A DNA stretch of 64,000 nt from Aristolochia californica (taxonomy: Eukaryota > Streptophyta > Magnoliopsida > Piperales > Aristolochiaceae). The notes below the pieces were generated by a model. That model had not been told where the DNA came from, ran no database searches, and saw nothing but the letters and a program-made list of their open reading frames with translations. Shown one piece after another: positions 1 to 9,836 of the stretch (its first letter is position 1; every line of letters starts with the position of its first letter). The position numbers were made by a program, and so were the translations under genes. The stretch lies in contig JARWKL010000012.1 of assembly GCA_029961685.1 (NCBI GenBank), forward strand, positions 14,729,227 to 14,793,226. The letters run 5' to 3'.

Positions 1-191
1 AAGGCTAACGGAACAGCCAAGAACAAGAGCTCCAAGCTCTGAGTTTGCATGGACAAAAACACTGCCAAAGGATGCAGATGGCACAACCAAGTACAAGAGC
101 TCCAAGCTCTGAGTTCCATGGACAAAAACACCACCACAAGAGGCTGACGGAATAGCCAAGGACAAGAGCTCCAAGCTCTGAGTTCACCATG
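1..191. repeat. tandem repeat, about 70-bp unit, three copies
   Basis: The core 'caagagctccaagctctgag' recurs at about 24, 94 and 163, followed each time by a conserved 'catgga(caaaaaca)' segment, giving a 69-70 bp period. Spacers between cores differ by substitutions and small indels. No coding meaning is evident. The array may continue to the left of the window. Confidence 0.85.
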
Positions 192-461
192 GAGAGGAAG
201 ACACGAGAGGGCCTGGAGAAACTGGAAGAGAGAAAAATGGGAGAGCAGCTTCCCTCTCATTCTTTTCTATTTAAACTTAGGGTTAGGTCAGACCTCTATA
301 CATGTAATTATCTATACAACAAATGTTAACATAAATCCTATCTTAAATAAATTCCAACGTATGATAACAAATTGAAGACTAGAGTTTTAGGATTCATCGA
401 GAAATATAAAAAAACTTAGTCTATGTAAAGAGAGTTGTCCACTCCTTCCAAAATTTGAGGT
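192..461. other. unassigned sequence left of element A
   Basis: AT-rich, no gene recognised. Its last five bases (457-461, gaggt) are the left target-site duplication of element A. Positions 240-320 resemble LTR leader sequence but no partner copy was found in the window. Confidence 0.5.
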
Positions 462-892
462 TGTTGAATTTATGGAAAAGATAAATACTTCATTGACTTA
501 TTTAATTAGAGTACATGAACCTCTATTTATAATAGAGGAAAGTAGTAGAGTCCAATTACAATTAAACTACCTTTGTCCCAATTACACCCAAACTCTAACA
601 CTTAAAGATAACTCCTAGCATAATTAAATAATCTAATATAAATAGAAGACTAACATGACTAAAATACTTTTAAACTGAAACTCTTCAGTGAGACCTCCTT
701 CCATAATAATTTTGGCTCTATAAGACTTCTTCTTGTGTAAGATTCATCATGCCACCTCACGCGATCATGGTGGGTCTCACCAGCTCGTGTGATCATAGTG
801 GGTTCATATATTATAGGCTTGGGCCCATCTTCCAACATTGTTGAATATGTGGGTCTTCCTTGGTCATGTGGGCTTGGGCCTATCTTCCAACA
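462..892 (-). repeat. 3' LTR of element A
   Basis: About 431 bp with tgttg...caaca termini on the plus strand. It aligns over its length with the other LTR of A, and with those of D and L. On the minus strand it is preceded by a tgggggag PPT. It carries two subterminal copies of a roughly 50-bp unit ending in 'cttccaaca'. Confidence 0.88.
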
Positions 893-2788
893 CTCCCCCA
901 CATGCTGGCGGTGAGAGAACATCATGAACTCCTAGCTTGCTGCAAATGATGTATATGATCTTCTCATAAAATTGGCAGTCTTCCATATCTTCCACCACTC
1001 CCCCTCACACTGGTGCTTTCTTCCATGAGGCCCAACTGGCATCAGATAAGTGAGAGTAAAATCACTCCAAGCCGTATGACATCACTCCATACTCCAGTCA
1101 TAACCCATGCTAGATGTAGGGCACACTTCTATCATTCTCAGGTAGTGGCACTCCTATCTTTCGCATGTAGTGGGTCTATATGCAGTGCTCAGAAGTGTAG
1201 TAAAACTCCTCCATCACCGTATCCCTTCACAGGACAACGACTCGCAAGTGGTAGGAGTAATAAATGCCAATTAAGGGGGGTAACATATATGTACTAATAA
1301 GCTCCTCCATCGGGCACCGACTCTCACAGGTAGAAATGGGTGATAAATTCCTGTCATTCACAAGATGACGATAAAATAACGACGGGTATATATATCTCAA
1401 AGGACTTAAAACATCGAACCATGATGGACTTAAACTCCCAACCGAAGCAACACGCAAGAGGTTGGCCCAAAGAGGTATGTGAGAGTCAAATAAAGGATGG
1501 TAGGAGAAAAACTACCAAATAACCAATGGGTAATGGGTAAAGAGGAAGATAGGATGCTGAGGACACCACTTCTTCAATATTAATATCTTATCCAAAGAGA
1601 CACAATAGATGCAGCTGAAATGGGCCTGGGCCCATATAACATGAACTAAAATAAAAATCCTTGTAAAAGGACCCATGAAATAATCCCATGTGAGTATCTA
1701 CACCAAATAATATGCTGACCAAGGAATATGTTGCAAATACCTCAAAATAATACCAGCCGAAGAAATAAAATCGAGTCAAGCAGAGTCAGGTATCACTAAT
1801 AATTACAACAATTATTATTGTGAGTCAGGATTCTTGGTATTCAATTTTTTTTGTTGCAAAATTTTCTTCTTAGATGCAAAAGCTTCATCTTTTGTGCTTC
1901 CCTTTTCTTGAATATTTTGGTTACATAAAACTTACCACAACATATGGAATGAAATACCTCTTTCTTGTACTTCTTCTACTTTTCCCCCTCAAGGTGGGAG
2001 GTAATGGTAGTGATCCCAGCTTGAACCAAATAACATAGATGTAGTAATAAGTTCATCAATAACAACAACTCAAAAAGTGACGCAAAACAATCGACTTAAA
2101 TTCGGATTTTTCAATGCAATAGGATAACCTTTGATTCTTCCAATGCGAATATATCTTTACATATAGGTCAGATTGACATGAAATTTTCTCCTTATGAAAC
2201 TAAACTTAAATAAATTTCATCCAAATATAACTTTTCTTCATAAAATAAACTTCTATTGAGATATCTAATTTGATATACTTCAGTCTCTTTAATCTAGCCG
2301 AACTAAGTACTCATTCTCCTTTTGCTAGCATGACCATTGACTCTTCCAAGATCAATATCTTCATATAAAAAAATCAGACCAAGAATTGGTTGAATAGGTA
2401 AGAAAATATACTTACAAATATTTCTTTTGATATATAATTATCCATATAAAGTCTCGTTATTGATAGCATAAAATAACTCAGAAGTTGAAGCTTTTTGTTG
2501 CTGTGTAATCTGACCTTCGCTGCTTCAAATATCGATTTATCTTTGTAAATAACTCCGATTGGAAATAATAATTTTTCTTTGGAAAGTAAACTTGAATATC
2601 TTTCTGTCAATATATAATTTTCAATATGAAAATCTCAGTGTAGAGGTGAAAACATAAAAAAAATAATGGATATAGGGACTAAAAAAAAGATAAATACGAA
2701 CCTAAACTACTAGAGATAATAAATCAGAAAAGTTCACATTACCTCTGTTGGTTGATCGAGTCAATTCACAAAACCTGCTCTGATACCA
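893..2788 (-). other. non-coding internal region of element A
   Basis: No reading frame resembles gag, protease, integrase or RT. Parts at about 1020-1240 and 2100-2640 match the internal regions of D (about 17400-18800) and L (44880-46440), including recurring motifs around 'gatattgat' or its complement. The PBS complement 'cctgctctgatacca' sits at 2774-2788 next to the 5' LTR. Confidence 0.75.
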
Positions 2789-3121
2789 TGTTGAATTTAT
2801 GGAAAAGAGAAATACTTCATTGACTTATTTAATTAGAGTACATGAACCTCTATTTTTAATAGAGGAAGGTAGTAGAGTCTAATTACGACTAAGCTACCTT
2901 TGTCCCAATTACACCCAAACTCTAACACTTAAAGATAAATCCTAGTATAATTAAATAACCCAATATATATAAAAGACTAACATGACTAAAATACCTTTAA
3001 ACTGAAATTCTTCTGTGAGACCTTCTTCCATAATAATTGTGGCTCTGTAAGACTTCTCCATGTGTAAGACTCATCATGCCACCTCATGTGATCATGGTGG
3101 GTTCCACCAGCTCGTGTGATC
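2789..3121 (-). repeat. 5' LTR of element A, first part
   Basis: Aligns with 462-780 of the 3' LTR. It breaks at 3121 where element B inserted; the broken site carries B's TSD tgatc (3117-3121). The LTR resumes at 8361. Confidence 0.87.
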
Positions 3122-3440
3122 TGTTATGCACGTAATAAAATTATTATTTTAATTATTTTTCTTTAATTTACTTTATTTTATTTCAGTTTTAGGCTATATG
3201 GGTATTTTTAGAATATTTCATTTATAGGGGTATTTTTGTAATATTTTATCTTAAACCTTGTAAGGGTGAACCCTAATTAAGGGGTAAGAGTAATGAGAAA
3301 GACAAGCATTAATTTAGGTTAAACAGGGTTTTGAATTCTCCTCAACGAGCTTAGGGGTGTGCGTTCTTCTTAACGAACCTAGGGTTGTCTTTCTCTTCTT
3401 CTTCCCTACGAATGCATGTGTTAGATCCGAGACCATAACA
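3122..3440 (+). repeat. 5' LTR of element B
   Basis: 319 bp, paired with 8010-8355. The 3' part shares an 'attaggttaaacagggtt...cctcaacgagct' block with the LTRs of chromovirus C and the solo LTR at 5942, which places the family among chromovirus-type gypsy elements. Confidence 0.9.
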
Positions 3441-4700
3441 ACTGGTATCAGAGTGGGAACACAACGGGCTATTCTATATCCCAAGAAGAATGGATTGCCA
3501 TACTCGATTCATTGGAAAAATTATGCAAACAAGTGGGATAAATACACGCATGGTATGACTCTTCCACATGGTATGAATCTTCCATTGAATGTTTTGAAAG
3601 GGAGAAACTCGCTGCTACAGAAAAGAAGGTCATACGACCTAAATTCTCCGAGCACGAAAAATTCATAGAACGAGAGGTAACAGACGCTCTCTCGGACGGG
3701 AATCCTCAACTCATTACTACGATAGATAAAATCACTACCACAGTAGCGGGCAGGAGACCCAAGAACTCAGAGATCCCTTTATCTCTCCTGTGGCAGCGAA
3801 ATCCAAAATTGGGGACTTAGAAATTCCTTCGTTGGAAAATCTAGAATGGGGTTCGATATCAAACCCTTTATCACGGGAAGACATATGTCTTCCACAGGTG
3901 ATGCACACCACTCCGAGATACCTCCCTCTCAGAAAATTGACAAGTGGAGAATTCCCAAAGGGGTGCTGGTCACAGTCGAAAAAAGCCCAGCGCAATGCCT
4001 TTGCGTCGGGGTCCGTAGTTCTGGCAGCCAGCATGGCGAGGAGAGAAAGGAAGAAAGGGCGACGAGAGCAAAGGGAACCAAAAACGCCTCTCAGACCATG
4101 TGACAGAAAAAGAGGAGGCTCCGGCGGGGCCGTCCAACAAAATTCCGGGGGGATTTGGCTTCTGGCCAATAGCTATCACACTCATTCTACCTCTCGGCAG
4201 ACCGGCGGGAACCCATTTTCCAAAAATGTTGGGGTAAGTCTTTGTGACCTATTAAATTCATTCAATCTTATGGGAAGATGGGGAAAATAATTTTAAGGAA
4301 AAATTGTTCTTCCATCTTTTGGGAATTTTCAACGGGCTTCTGTTAGCCATTGGGGAAAGGGAAGGTTGGAAGGCATGAAATTGGAAGGGACGTGATTGAA
4401 ATTCCTTCACATTTCATACAATCAATAGAGAAACAATGCACATTGCATGGAATTCCGGCTGGTGTGTACGTATTCCGAGAGGGAATTTTTCTGGGGATGT
4501 CAGGAACGACAGAAACTTTTTTTTGGATGTTGTTTTATTTTTCTACTGTTGAAAACAACAGTAGTGAGCCTCTTCCAATTTCTGCTGCACGCATGGATGA
4601 AGGACATGTTTCATATTCTTTGCTGAATGGAGATAGAATTCTTTTGGGTAGTCAAATTGACAATGAGGTGCTGATTTTTTTTTTTTTGGACAAATTATAA
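3441..4700 (+). pseudogene. leader and gag-like remnant of element B
   Basis: Starts with the PBS at 3443. The first 250 bp match the leader of N read on the minus strand (about 58340-58510, 'tatcccaagaa(g/a)gatgg'). Open stretches at 3790-4290 and 4350-4700 show no domain I recognise. 4545-4680 encodes a plausible protein-like stretch (SSEPLPISAARMDEG) of unknown origin, possibly a further captured fragment. Confidence 0.5.
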
Positions 4701-4800
4701 TGTTGTGAATGCACACTACAACAGTGTGTCTGTTTTATACATGGAGAATTCTAGTCTCCTGTTTTGGATAACAATGTTGCGGTGTTTGTGGAGAGCGTTC

Positions 4801-5196
4801 GGAGTTGATGAACAAGGTTATATGAAGTATAAAAATGACATTTTGCCTTTAAATACTAGAGTTAAAGATATTATAGGAAGAATGCCTCTGGCTGAAAATA
4901 TCGGTCAGGTGCCACAAGCCGATCGATTTGTGCTTTTTCCAGAAGTCATGTGCAAGTTCTTCATTGGAAGTGTATGCTCCAGATGGGGTCGTTGCTACGA
5001 GAGTTATAGAAAGGTTCCAAAGTTTGTCGAGGAGAGGACAAAGATCTTCTCTGGGTTACATGGGGAAATCCTTCAAGGAGGACGCCTAGGTGCTCCTTTT
5101 GTTGCTGGCCAAACGAAGGTTGCTGCCTGTGTGAAGCACTTTCTTGGTGATGGTGGCACCCAGAAAGGGATCAAGGAGTACATCACCATAATCAAC
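4801..5196 (+). pseudogene. captured GH3 beta-glucosidase (exo-beta-glucanase) fragment
   Basis: Residues 33-164 of the reading frame opening at 4705 match the N-terminal domain of plant glycoside hydrolase family 3 enzymes: YMKYKND...PLNTRVKDIIGRM, then FFIGSV, then RWGRCYESY, then PFVAGQTKVAACVKHFLGDG. About 100 residues expected between FFIGSV and RWGRCYESY are absent, with frame kept across about position 4981. No signal peptide, catalytic C-terminal region or introns are present. The family hydrolyses beta-glucosidic bonds in cell-wall glucans; this piece cannot. Identity is from remembered family motifs. Confidence 0.78.
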
Positions 5197-5322
5197 TTCC
5201 AATCATTTGCCAAATTGCCTAGTCTAAATGTGGATGTTTGGCATGCCATGATAGTTGGATTCTGCCAAACCAGGAACGCAGGGGAAGCACTGGGTGTCTT
5301 TAAGGAGATGGCAAAACAGCAA
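5197..5322 (+). pseudogene. captured PPR-repeat fragment
   Basis: In frame after the GH3 segment, residues 165-206 read VDVWHAMIVGFCQ...AGEALGVFKEM. This matches the plant pentatricopeptide repeat consensus (WNAMI.GY.Q.G...EAL.LF..M). Only about one repeat is present. PPR proteins bind organellar RNA through long repeat arrays, so one repeat is not functional. The fusion with GH3 upstream and HSP70 downstream marks it as cargo. Confidence 0.65.
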
Positions 5323-5363
5323 GGGAGGAGACAGGAGGAAGCTGCTGGTTTTGCAACACTTGG

Positions 5364-5394
5364 GTTCTTCCACAAATTGTTTTGTGCTGCTGCT
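5364..5394 (+). repeat. short direct repeat left of the HSP70 fragment
   Basis: 'gttcttccac(a/c)aatt' through 'ttttgtgctgctgct' recurs with four mismatches at 7116-7146, beyond the HSP70 fragment. Weaker similarity extends about 15 bp further upstream in both copies. Confidence 0.75.
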
Positions 5395-5424
5395 GGGAGC
5401 GTAACAGAGCATCGTGATTTTAGG

Positions 5425-5941
5425 GGCTTGATCTCTCGTAAAAAAATTGAAGAACTCTGTGCTGATCTATGGGAGCAAGATCTTGATCCTGTAAAAGAAG
5501 TGCTGATAGGTGGTGCAACTCGGGTGCCTAAGTTGCAGGCTAAACTTCAAGAAATTTTTGGGAGGAGGGATTTGGACAAGCCCCTTGATGCAGATGAGGC
5601 AATCATACTTGGGGCAGCTCTTCATGCTGCAAATTGAAGTGATGGAATCAAGCTGAACTGTAAACTAGGGATAATTGATGGTTCTTCTTATGGGATCATA
5701 ATGAAATTGGATGGTCCAAATCTCTTAAAAGATGAGAACTCGAAATAGCTACTGGTACCAAGAATGAAAAAACTCCCCAGTAAGATGTTCAGGTCTATTA
5801 AGCACAACAAGGATTTTGAAGTTTCACTCAGCTATGAGAATGCCAATGAATTACCTCCGGGGGTTCCTTCAGAAAAAATTGCTCATTATGTTGTTTCTGG
5901 TCTGTTAGCTGCTAGTGAGAATTATTCATCCCACAATTTGT
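5425..5941 (+). pseudogene. captured HSP70-17 (GRP170/HYOU1-type) fragment, 5' part
   Basis: Encodes the end of an HSP70 nucleotide-binding domain: EELCADLWEQ, IGGATRVPKLQ, DADEAIILGAALHAAN. After an in-frame TGA (5635) comes SDGIKL, a TAG (5746), then RMKKLPSKMFRS and AHYVVSGLLAASENYSS. The RMKKLPSKMFRS block is characteristic of the plant ER-lumen HSP110/GRP170-like HSP70-17, not cytosolic HSP70. About 15 residues expected between VKEVL and IGGATRV are missing. No introns over about 600 coding bases suggests an RNA-derived copy. It continues at 6816 beyond a solo LTR. Confidence 0.82.
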
Positions 5942-6815
5942 TGTTGTGGACTCAATAGCACACCGAGTCACACAACGAAGGAGTCAATAACTCACTGAGT
6001 CCATTAGTTATAATTATATTGGTTTAAGTAGGATTTATTTTGAATTTTGTAAGGAGTATGGTCGTAGGGGCAATATTGTTATTCTTTTAGCCCTAAAACA
6101 CTTATGACGTCAACCCTATTTAAGGGGCAATGAAATAGAGAAAAGGTAAGCATTGAGAATTAGGTTAAATAGGCTTGGGACTCACCTTGACGAGTTCTAG
6201 GGTTAGAGATCTCCCTTGAGGATCTCAAGGTTAGGGTTTCCTCAAAAACCTACGTATCCCTTCATCCTCCATTGATCATCAACCTCATACATCCTCCATT
6301 AACCCATACCGAGCAAAGGAGAGAGACTTCCTGTCCCTTTCCGAGTTCAAGGAGAGGTTTCAGTCTTCTCTCCATCAACACAACGAAGAGAAGGTTTCAT
6401 ACCTCTCTTACCGAGCCAGAGTTGAAGAATTGCCTCCCCTACATCATCGAGCAGCATCAAGCAGGACTCTTTCTAACCTTGAGTCCAACAAGAAGCTGGG
6501 AAGGAGCCTTCCCAATGTAGGCCAAGGGCCACTCCAAGCTAGGACCACCATCCTAGCATGAGCACCAACAAGAAGAGGGTTGAAACCCTAATTGCTGTGA
6601 TCAAGAAAAAGGTAAACCTTTTCCTATATCATTCACGTTAATAGTTATTCCTAGCACTATATTGCATTCATCAAGAGAGAGCTTTGAATCACGTGAGAAA
6701 GATCAATCAAAGAAGGTGTTTTATACCACCATTATCGAGTCCAACAACACATCATCAATGCTGGAGTCCCAAATCCCACGCCGTGTTACTCGATCCATGA
6801 CCTGGGACCGTAACA
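5942..6815 (+). mobile_element. solo LTR of a gypsy family, inserted in the HSP70 fragment
   Basis: 874 bp from tgttgtgga to cgtaaca, with TSD tttgt at 5937-5941 and 6816-6820. The reading HNL|SSPIK resumes exactly across the insertion. The LTR is related to those of C (13351-14189): 'actcaatagc', 'gactcactgagt', and 'tgacgag' leader blocks. No second LTR or internal sequence is present, as expected after LTR-LTR recombination. Confidence 0.9.
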
Positions 6816-6935
6816 TTTGTCTTCCCCAATCAAAGCAAATCTGCACTTTTCTCAGAGTAGAAGTTGAGAAGTCTCTTTTGATCGTGCGAAGGCTGTTATT
6901 GAGATCTTGGAGTGGGAATAAAGTACAAATCTGAT
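6816..6935 (+). pseudogene. captured HSP70-17 fragment, 3' part
   Basis: Continues the HSP70-17 homology past the solo LTR: SSPIKANLHFS, then a TGA, then FDRAKAVIEILEW, equivalent to the DRADAVIEI.EW segment of the family's peptide-binding region. Homology fades after about 6935. Confidence 0.78.
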
Positions 6936-7115
6936 GGAAGTGGTGGCTGTAAACAAGAGTAGTTTTATTACAAGGGAGACACAAATTGGCAGTGCAAACG
7001 CACAATGTTCTGTCACCAGTGGAGAATTGACTTCTTTGGGTGCATAGAGGACATTAAAGTGCTGGACAGCTATCACGTTGGGACACTGGATTTGGGGATA
7101 TCTTGCAGTACTTAT

Positions 7116-7146
7116 GTTCTTCCACCAATTATTTTGTGCTGCTACT
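7116..7146 (+). repeat. short direct repeat right of the HSP70 fragment
   Basis: Partner of 5364-5394. Together the two copies bracket the captured HSP70 sequence and its nested solo LTR. Confidence 0.75.
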
Positions 7147-7435
7147 ATGGCACTACAACAACCAGTGCTGCCACCAGTGGCACTGCTGAAACCAGTGCTG
7201 CCAACCAGCCAAGCAAACAAGGCTGTTGTGGCAGTCCAGCCTACACGGCTGCCAGCCAGCCAAGCAAATAAGGCTGTTGTGGCAGTCCAGAATACACTGC
7301 TGCTAGCAAGCCCAGCCGAGGTGCTTCTTGAGGATGCAGTTGGCTATTTGCATGCAATCAAGGCACTAACCCAAAGTGCTGGAAAAGGGAAGTATGATTC
7401 TAGTGGTGCTGAATCTAGTGCTTATGCTTCGTCAA

Positions 7436-7462
7436 GGGGGGGGGGGGGGGGGGGGGGGGGGG
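7436..7462 (+). repeat. 27-base poly-G run
   Basis: Uninterrupted G tract inside element B. Similar runs occur at 16210-16238 and 60504-60536. Length may be affected by sequencing or assembly. Confidence 0.9.
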
Positions 7463-7882
7463 CACTTTATCCACTTTGTAGGAGATCTTACCTTAGTAGG
7501 TGCTGAACTTGATCAATCTGTGATTGGCATAGTGACTTTTTTTCTGCTCATGGTCTGGATTTGAAACGTCAAAGGTGAGTTCCCTACTTAGTTCTGTTAA
7601 TGAGATGGAAGATATATTGCAACAGGACAGAAATGATTATGAAAGGGCCTTCTATCTTTGTTGTACTCCTTCATTGGTCTCATTGACCTCTCGCATGGTC
7701 AGTAAGGGTGCTCGATTGCTTCTGCCACTAACTGGCTCCAATACTGTTGTAATTGCTGTTTTTGACAATGAAGGGGTTGATAAGTGTGGGCAATGCAACT
7801 TTGCCAATGGGGGGCTGCCATGAGAGCAGTTTCACACCAGTCCTGGACTGATGGAAAAAAAATTGCTACTAGGGTGGAATGC

Positions 7883-7996
7883 TCCAGTTTTGGGTTTCCA
7901 GAGGGTGGACACAGCTACTGCAGATGCTACTTGGGAACATGTGGAGACATCAGCATGCAGGCCCTACTTTCGAGTTTGAGGACAAACTCTTTCTCC
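7883..7996 (+). pseudogene. chromodomain tail remnant of element B
   Basis: Reads DTATADATWEHVET, then after a shift FELEDKL-like sequence just before the PPT. This is the usual end of chromovirus integrase proteins (W....ATWE....YP.F.LEDKL). Chromovirus C has the same organisation at 16060-16200, and N has the equivalent bases at about 57340-57440. Confidence 0.65.
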
Positions 7997-8009
7997 CAGG
8001 GGGGTGTGA

Positions 8010-8355
8010 TGTTATGCACATAATAACATTATTATTTTAATTATTTTTCTTTAATTTACTTTATTTAATTTCAGTTTTAGGCCATAGGGGCATTTTTGGA
8101 ATACTTCATTTATAGGGGTATTTTTGTAATATTTTATCTTAAACCTTGTAAGGGTGAACCCAATTTAAGAGGTAAGAGTAAAGAGAAAGACAAGCATTAA
8201 TTTAGGTTAAACATGGTTTTGAGTTCTCCTCAACGAGCTCAGGGGTGTACGTTCTCCTTAACGAACTTAGGGTTTTCAAGCTACCCTTTGGCTTGATTTT
8301 CGTCTTTCTCTTCTTCATCCCTACGAATCCATGTGTCAGATCCGAGATCATAACA
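8010..8355 (+). repeat. 3' LTR of element B
   Basis: 346 bp, partner of 3122-3440. Preceded by PPT aggggggtg and followed by TSD tgatc. Confidence 0.9.
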
Positions 8356-8360
8356 TGATC

Positions 8361-8513
8361 ATGGTGGGTCCATATCTTATGGGGTTGGGCCCATCTTCCA
8401 ACACTCTTGAATATGTGGGCCTTCCTTGGTCTTATGGGCTTGGGCCCATCTTCCAACACACTTGGATATGTGGGCCTTCCTTGGTTGTGTGGGCTTGGGC
8501 TTATCTACCAATA
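8361..8513 (-). repeat. 5' LTR of element A, remainder after B
   Basis: Continues the LTR split at 3121. It holds three tandem copies of a roughly 50-bp 'tgtgggccttccttgg...gggcttgggc' unit, against two in the other LTR. It ends at 8513 (caata, a variant of caaca) before TSD gaggt. Confidence 0.8.
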
Positions 8514-8518
8514 GAGGT

Positions 8519-8789
8519 ACAATACAAACTTCAAGCTTTAGGACATAACTTGCTTTGAAACATGTTTTCACACAATCATATACAAATTTCACATATATTA
8601 GAATCACTTTTAGGACCATTCATTCCCATGCTCTAAAAGTATATTAGATGAACTGACATTAGAATGATCGATCAACCGAAAATGTATAGACCAAAATTAT
8701 AAAGTACGATCAATTAACCTAACTTGATAGATCGAATTCTATTGGCCCAGGTGGCTTCTCAAGATAAGGGGGGAGGGGGGTGGGGGGGT
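8519..8789. other. unassigned sequence between A and K
   Basis: AT-rich flank, once continuous with 1-456 before A inserted. A G-rich run (8767-8788) adjoins the broken left end of K. No gene seen. Confidence 0.5.
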
Positions 8790-8797
8790 GATGCACT

Positions 8798-9070
8798 TCA
8801 CCTTAAAATCTGTTTCATTCTCAACCATTGCTCTTCATCTCTTGACAACAACAAAGACATCAGATTTGATTTTAGGAAATAAACCCATACTTTTCTGCTT
8901 GCATCATCGATCAATGTCACATAGTAATTAGAACCACCAAAGGAGTTAACAGATGAAGGTCCCCACACATCTGTATGTACCAACAACTATTTTGTCGTCT
9001 TTTGCTGCTTTCCGGCCTTAGAAAAGCTAACCCTTTTCTGCTTGCCAAAAATACAACCTTCACACACTAT
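8798..9070 (-). pseudogene. copia integrase N-terminal fragment of K
   Basis: Minus-strand reading gives a GCIFGKQKR-like pre-integrase end, then [10 protein letters not shown]...[12 protein letters not shown] and VWVYFLK. These are the start of the copia integrase core, with the first catalytic Asp in HTDVWGP and the second in LIDD. Sequence stops before the third catalytic residue. Confidence 0.82.
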
Positions 9071-9305
9071 TATTTATAGATTTCAACCATGGTAGCTTCC
9101 CTTTGGAATGAAGCATTTTCATTCCTATCACTCTCATGTGACCGAGCCTATAATGTCACAAATCAAAACTACTAACAACATGAGCAACAACAACCGTGTC
9201 TCTGCAACTAGAAGTGATGTAAAGAATTCCAGTTTTAACTCCTCGTGCAACAACCATGGCTCCCTTAGTGACTTTCCAGGCAGCACCATTGAAAGTCACA
9301 TTATG

Positions 9306-9720
9306 TCATCCATCATCAAGCTGCCCTACTGAGATCAGATTACGCATTAGTTTTGGCACTTGTCTCACCTTGTCAATTTTCCACACCGACCCATTTGACG
9401 TCGTCAAACTGACATCACCAATACCAAAAATATCCAAAAGTTCTCCATAAAAAAAATACGCCTTCATGTGATTTCCTGTAACATAGTTCTCCATGATCTC
9501 GCGGTGCACAATGGTGTGAAAAGAAGCTCCTGAATCTAACACCCAAGAGTCAATAGGGCTATCAACCGACAAGAGTAAAGGATCATGTACTTCTTCAGTC
9601 ATCGCATTCGTAGTGTCATTTTTCTTTTCATCCTTCTTCGACGCTCTGCCGTTCTTCTTTATATGACCAAACTTGCCACAATTCCAGCATTCCACATTCC
9701 TTCTGAATTTGGACTTGCTT
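9306..9720 (-). pseudogene. copia zinc knuckle and protease of K
   Basis: A CCHC-type knuckle CWNCGKFGHIKKN (final Cys replaced) is followed by SWVLDSGASFH, the aspartic protease active site (DSGA), and by the conserved VPKLMRNLISVGQL near the protease end. The protein cleaves the gag-pol precursor in intact elements; here it is a fossil. Confidence 0.85.
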
Positions 9721-9836
9721 CTTCCATTCCTTGACTTCCATCTACTATTGCCCTTGTTGGAATTCCTCTCGAAGTTTTTGCCCCTAGTATTGGCATTTCG
9801 GGCAGAATTAGGTGTCGACGATTCTTTGGAGTCCTT

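Larger units (their letters stand above)
6936..7882 (+). other. unassigned internal sequence of element B
   Basis: Contains the right direct repeat (7116-7146), an imperfect duplication of about 64 bp at 7191-7310 ('aaggctgttgtggcagtcca' twice), a 27-base G run (7436-7462) and an 82-codon open stretch at 7575-7823 with no family I recognise. Further captured sequence is possible but not demonstrated. Confidence 0.4.
3122..8355 (+). mobile_element. element B: non-autonomous chromovirus-like LTR element carrying host gene fragments
   Basis: LTRs at 3122-3440 and 8010-8355 start tgttatgca and end ataaca. The PBS (3443-3457, tggtatcagag type) follows the first; a PPT (7997-8009, aggggggtgtga) precedes the second. 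TSD tgatc is at 3117-3121 and 8356-8360. The internal 4.6 kb has no RT or integrase. It holds a gag-leader remnant, degraded fragments of a GH3 beta-glucosidase, a PPR repeat and an HSP70-17-type chaperone, then a chromodomain-tail remnant before the PPT. M and N in this window belong to the same family. Confidence 0.88.
462..8513 (-). mobile_element. element A: non-coding LTR retrotransposon containing element B
   Basis: Two related LTRs (462-892 and 2789-3121 continued at 8361-8513) flank an internal region of about 1.9 kb with no gag or pol. On the minus strand a tRNA-Met-type PBS (2774-2788) follows the 5' LTR and a G-rich PPT (893-900) precedes the 3' LTR. The 5-bp TSD gaggt lies at 457-461 and 8514-8518. 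The 5' LTR is split by element B. Lacking any protein domain, A must have been mobilised in trans; a copia donor is likely but inferred. Confidence 0.85.

Noticed and set aside
3790..4290. 166-codon ORF as a host gene
   Set aside because: Lies between PBS and cargo of element B with no recognised domain and overlapping frames on both strands.
4705..5637. 310-codon ORF as a functional gene
   Set aside because: It joins pieces of three unrelated families, each truncated, inside an LTR element, with HSP70 homology continuing past the stop.
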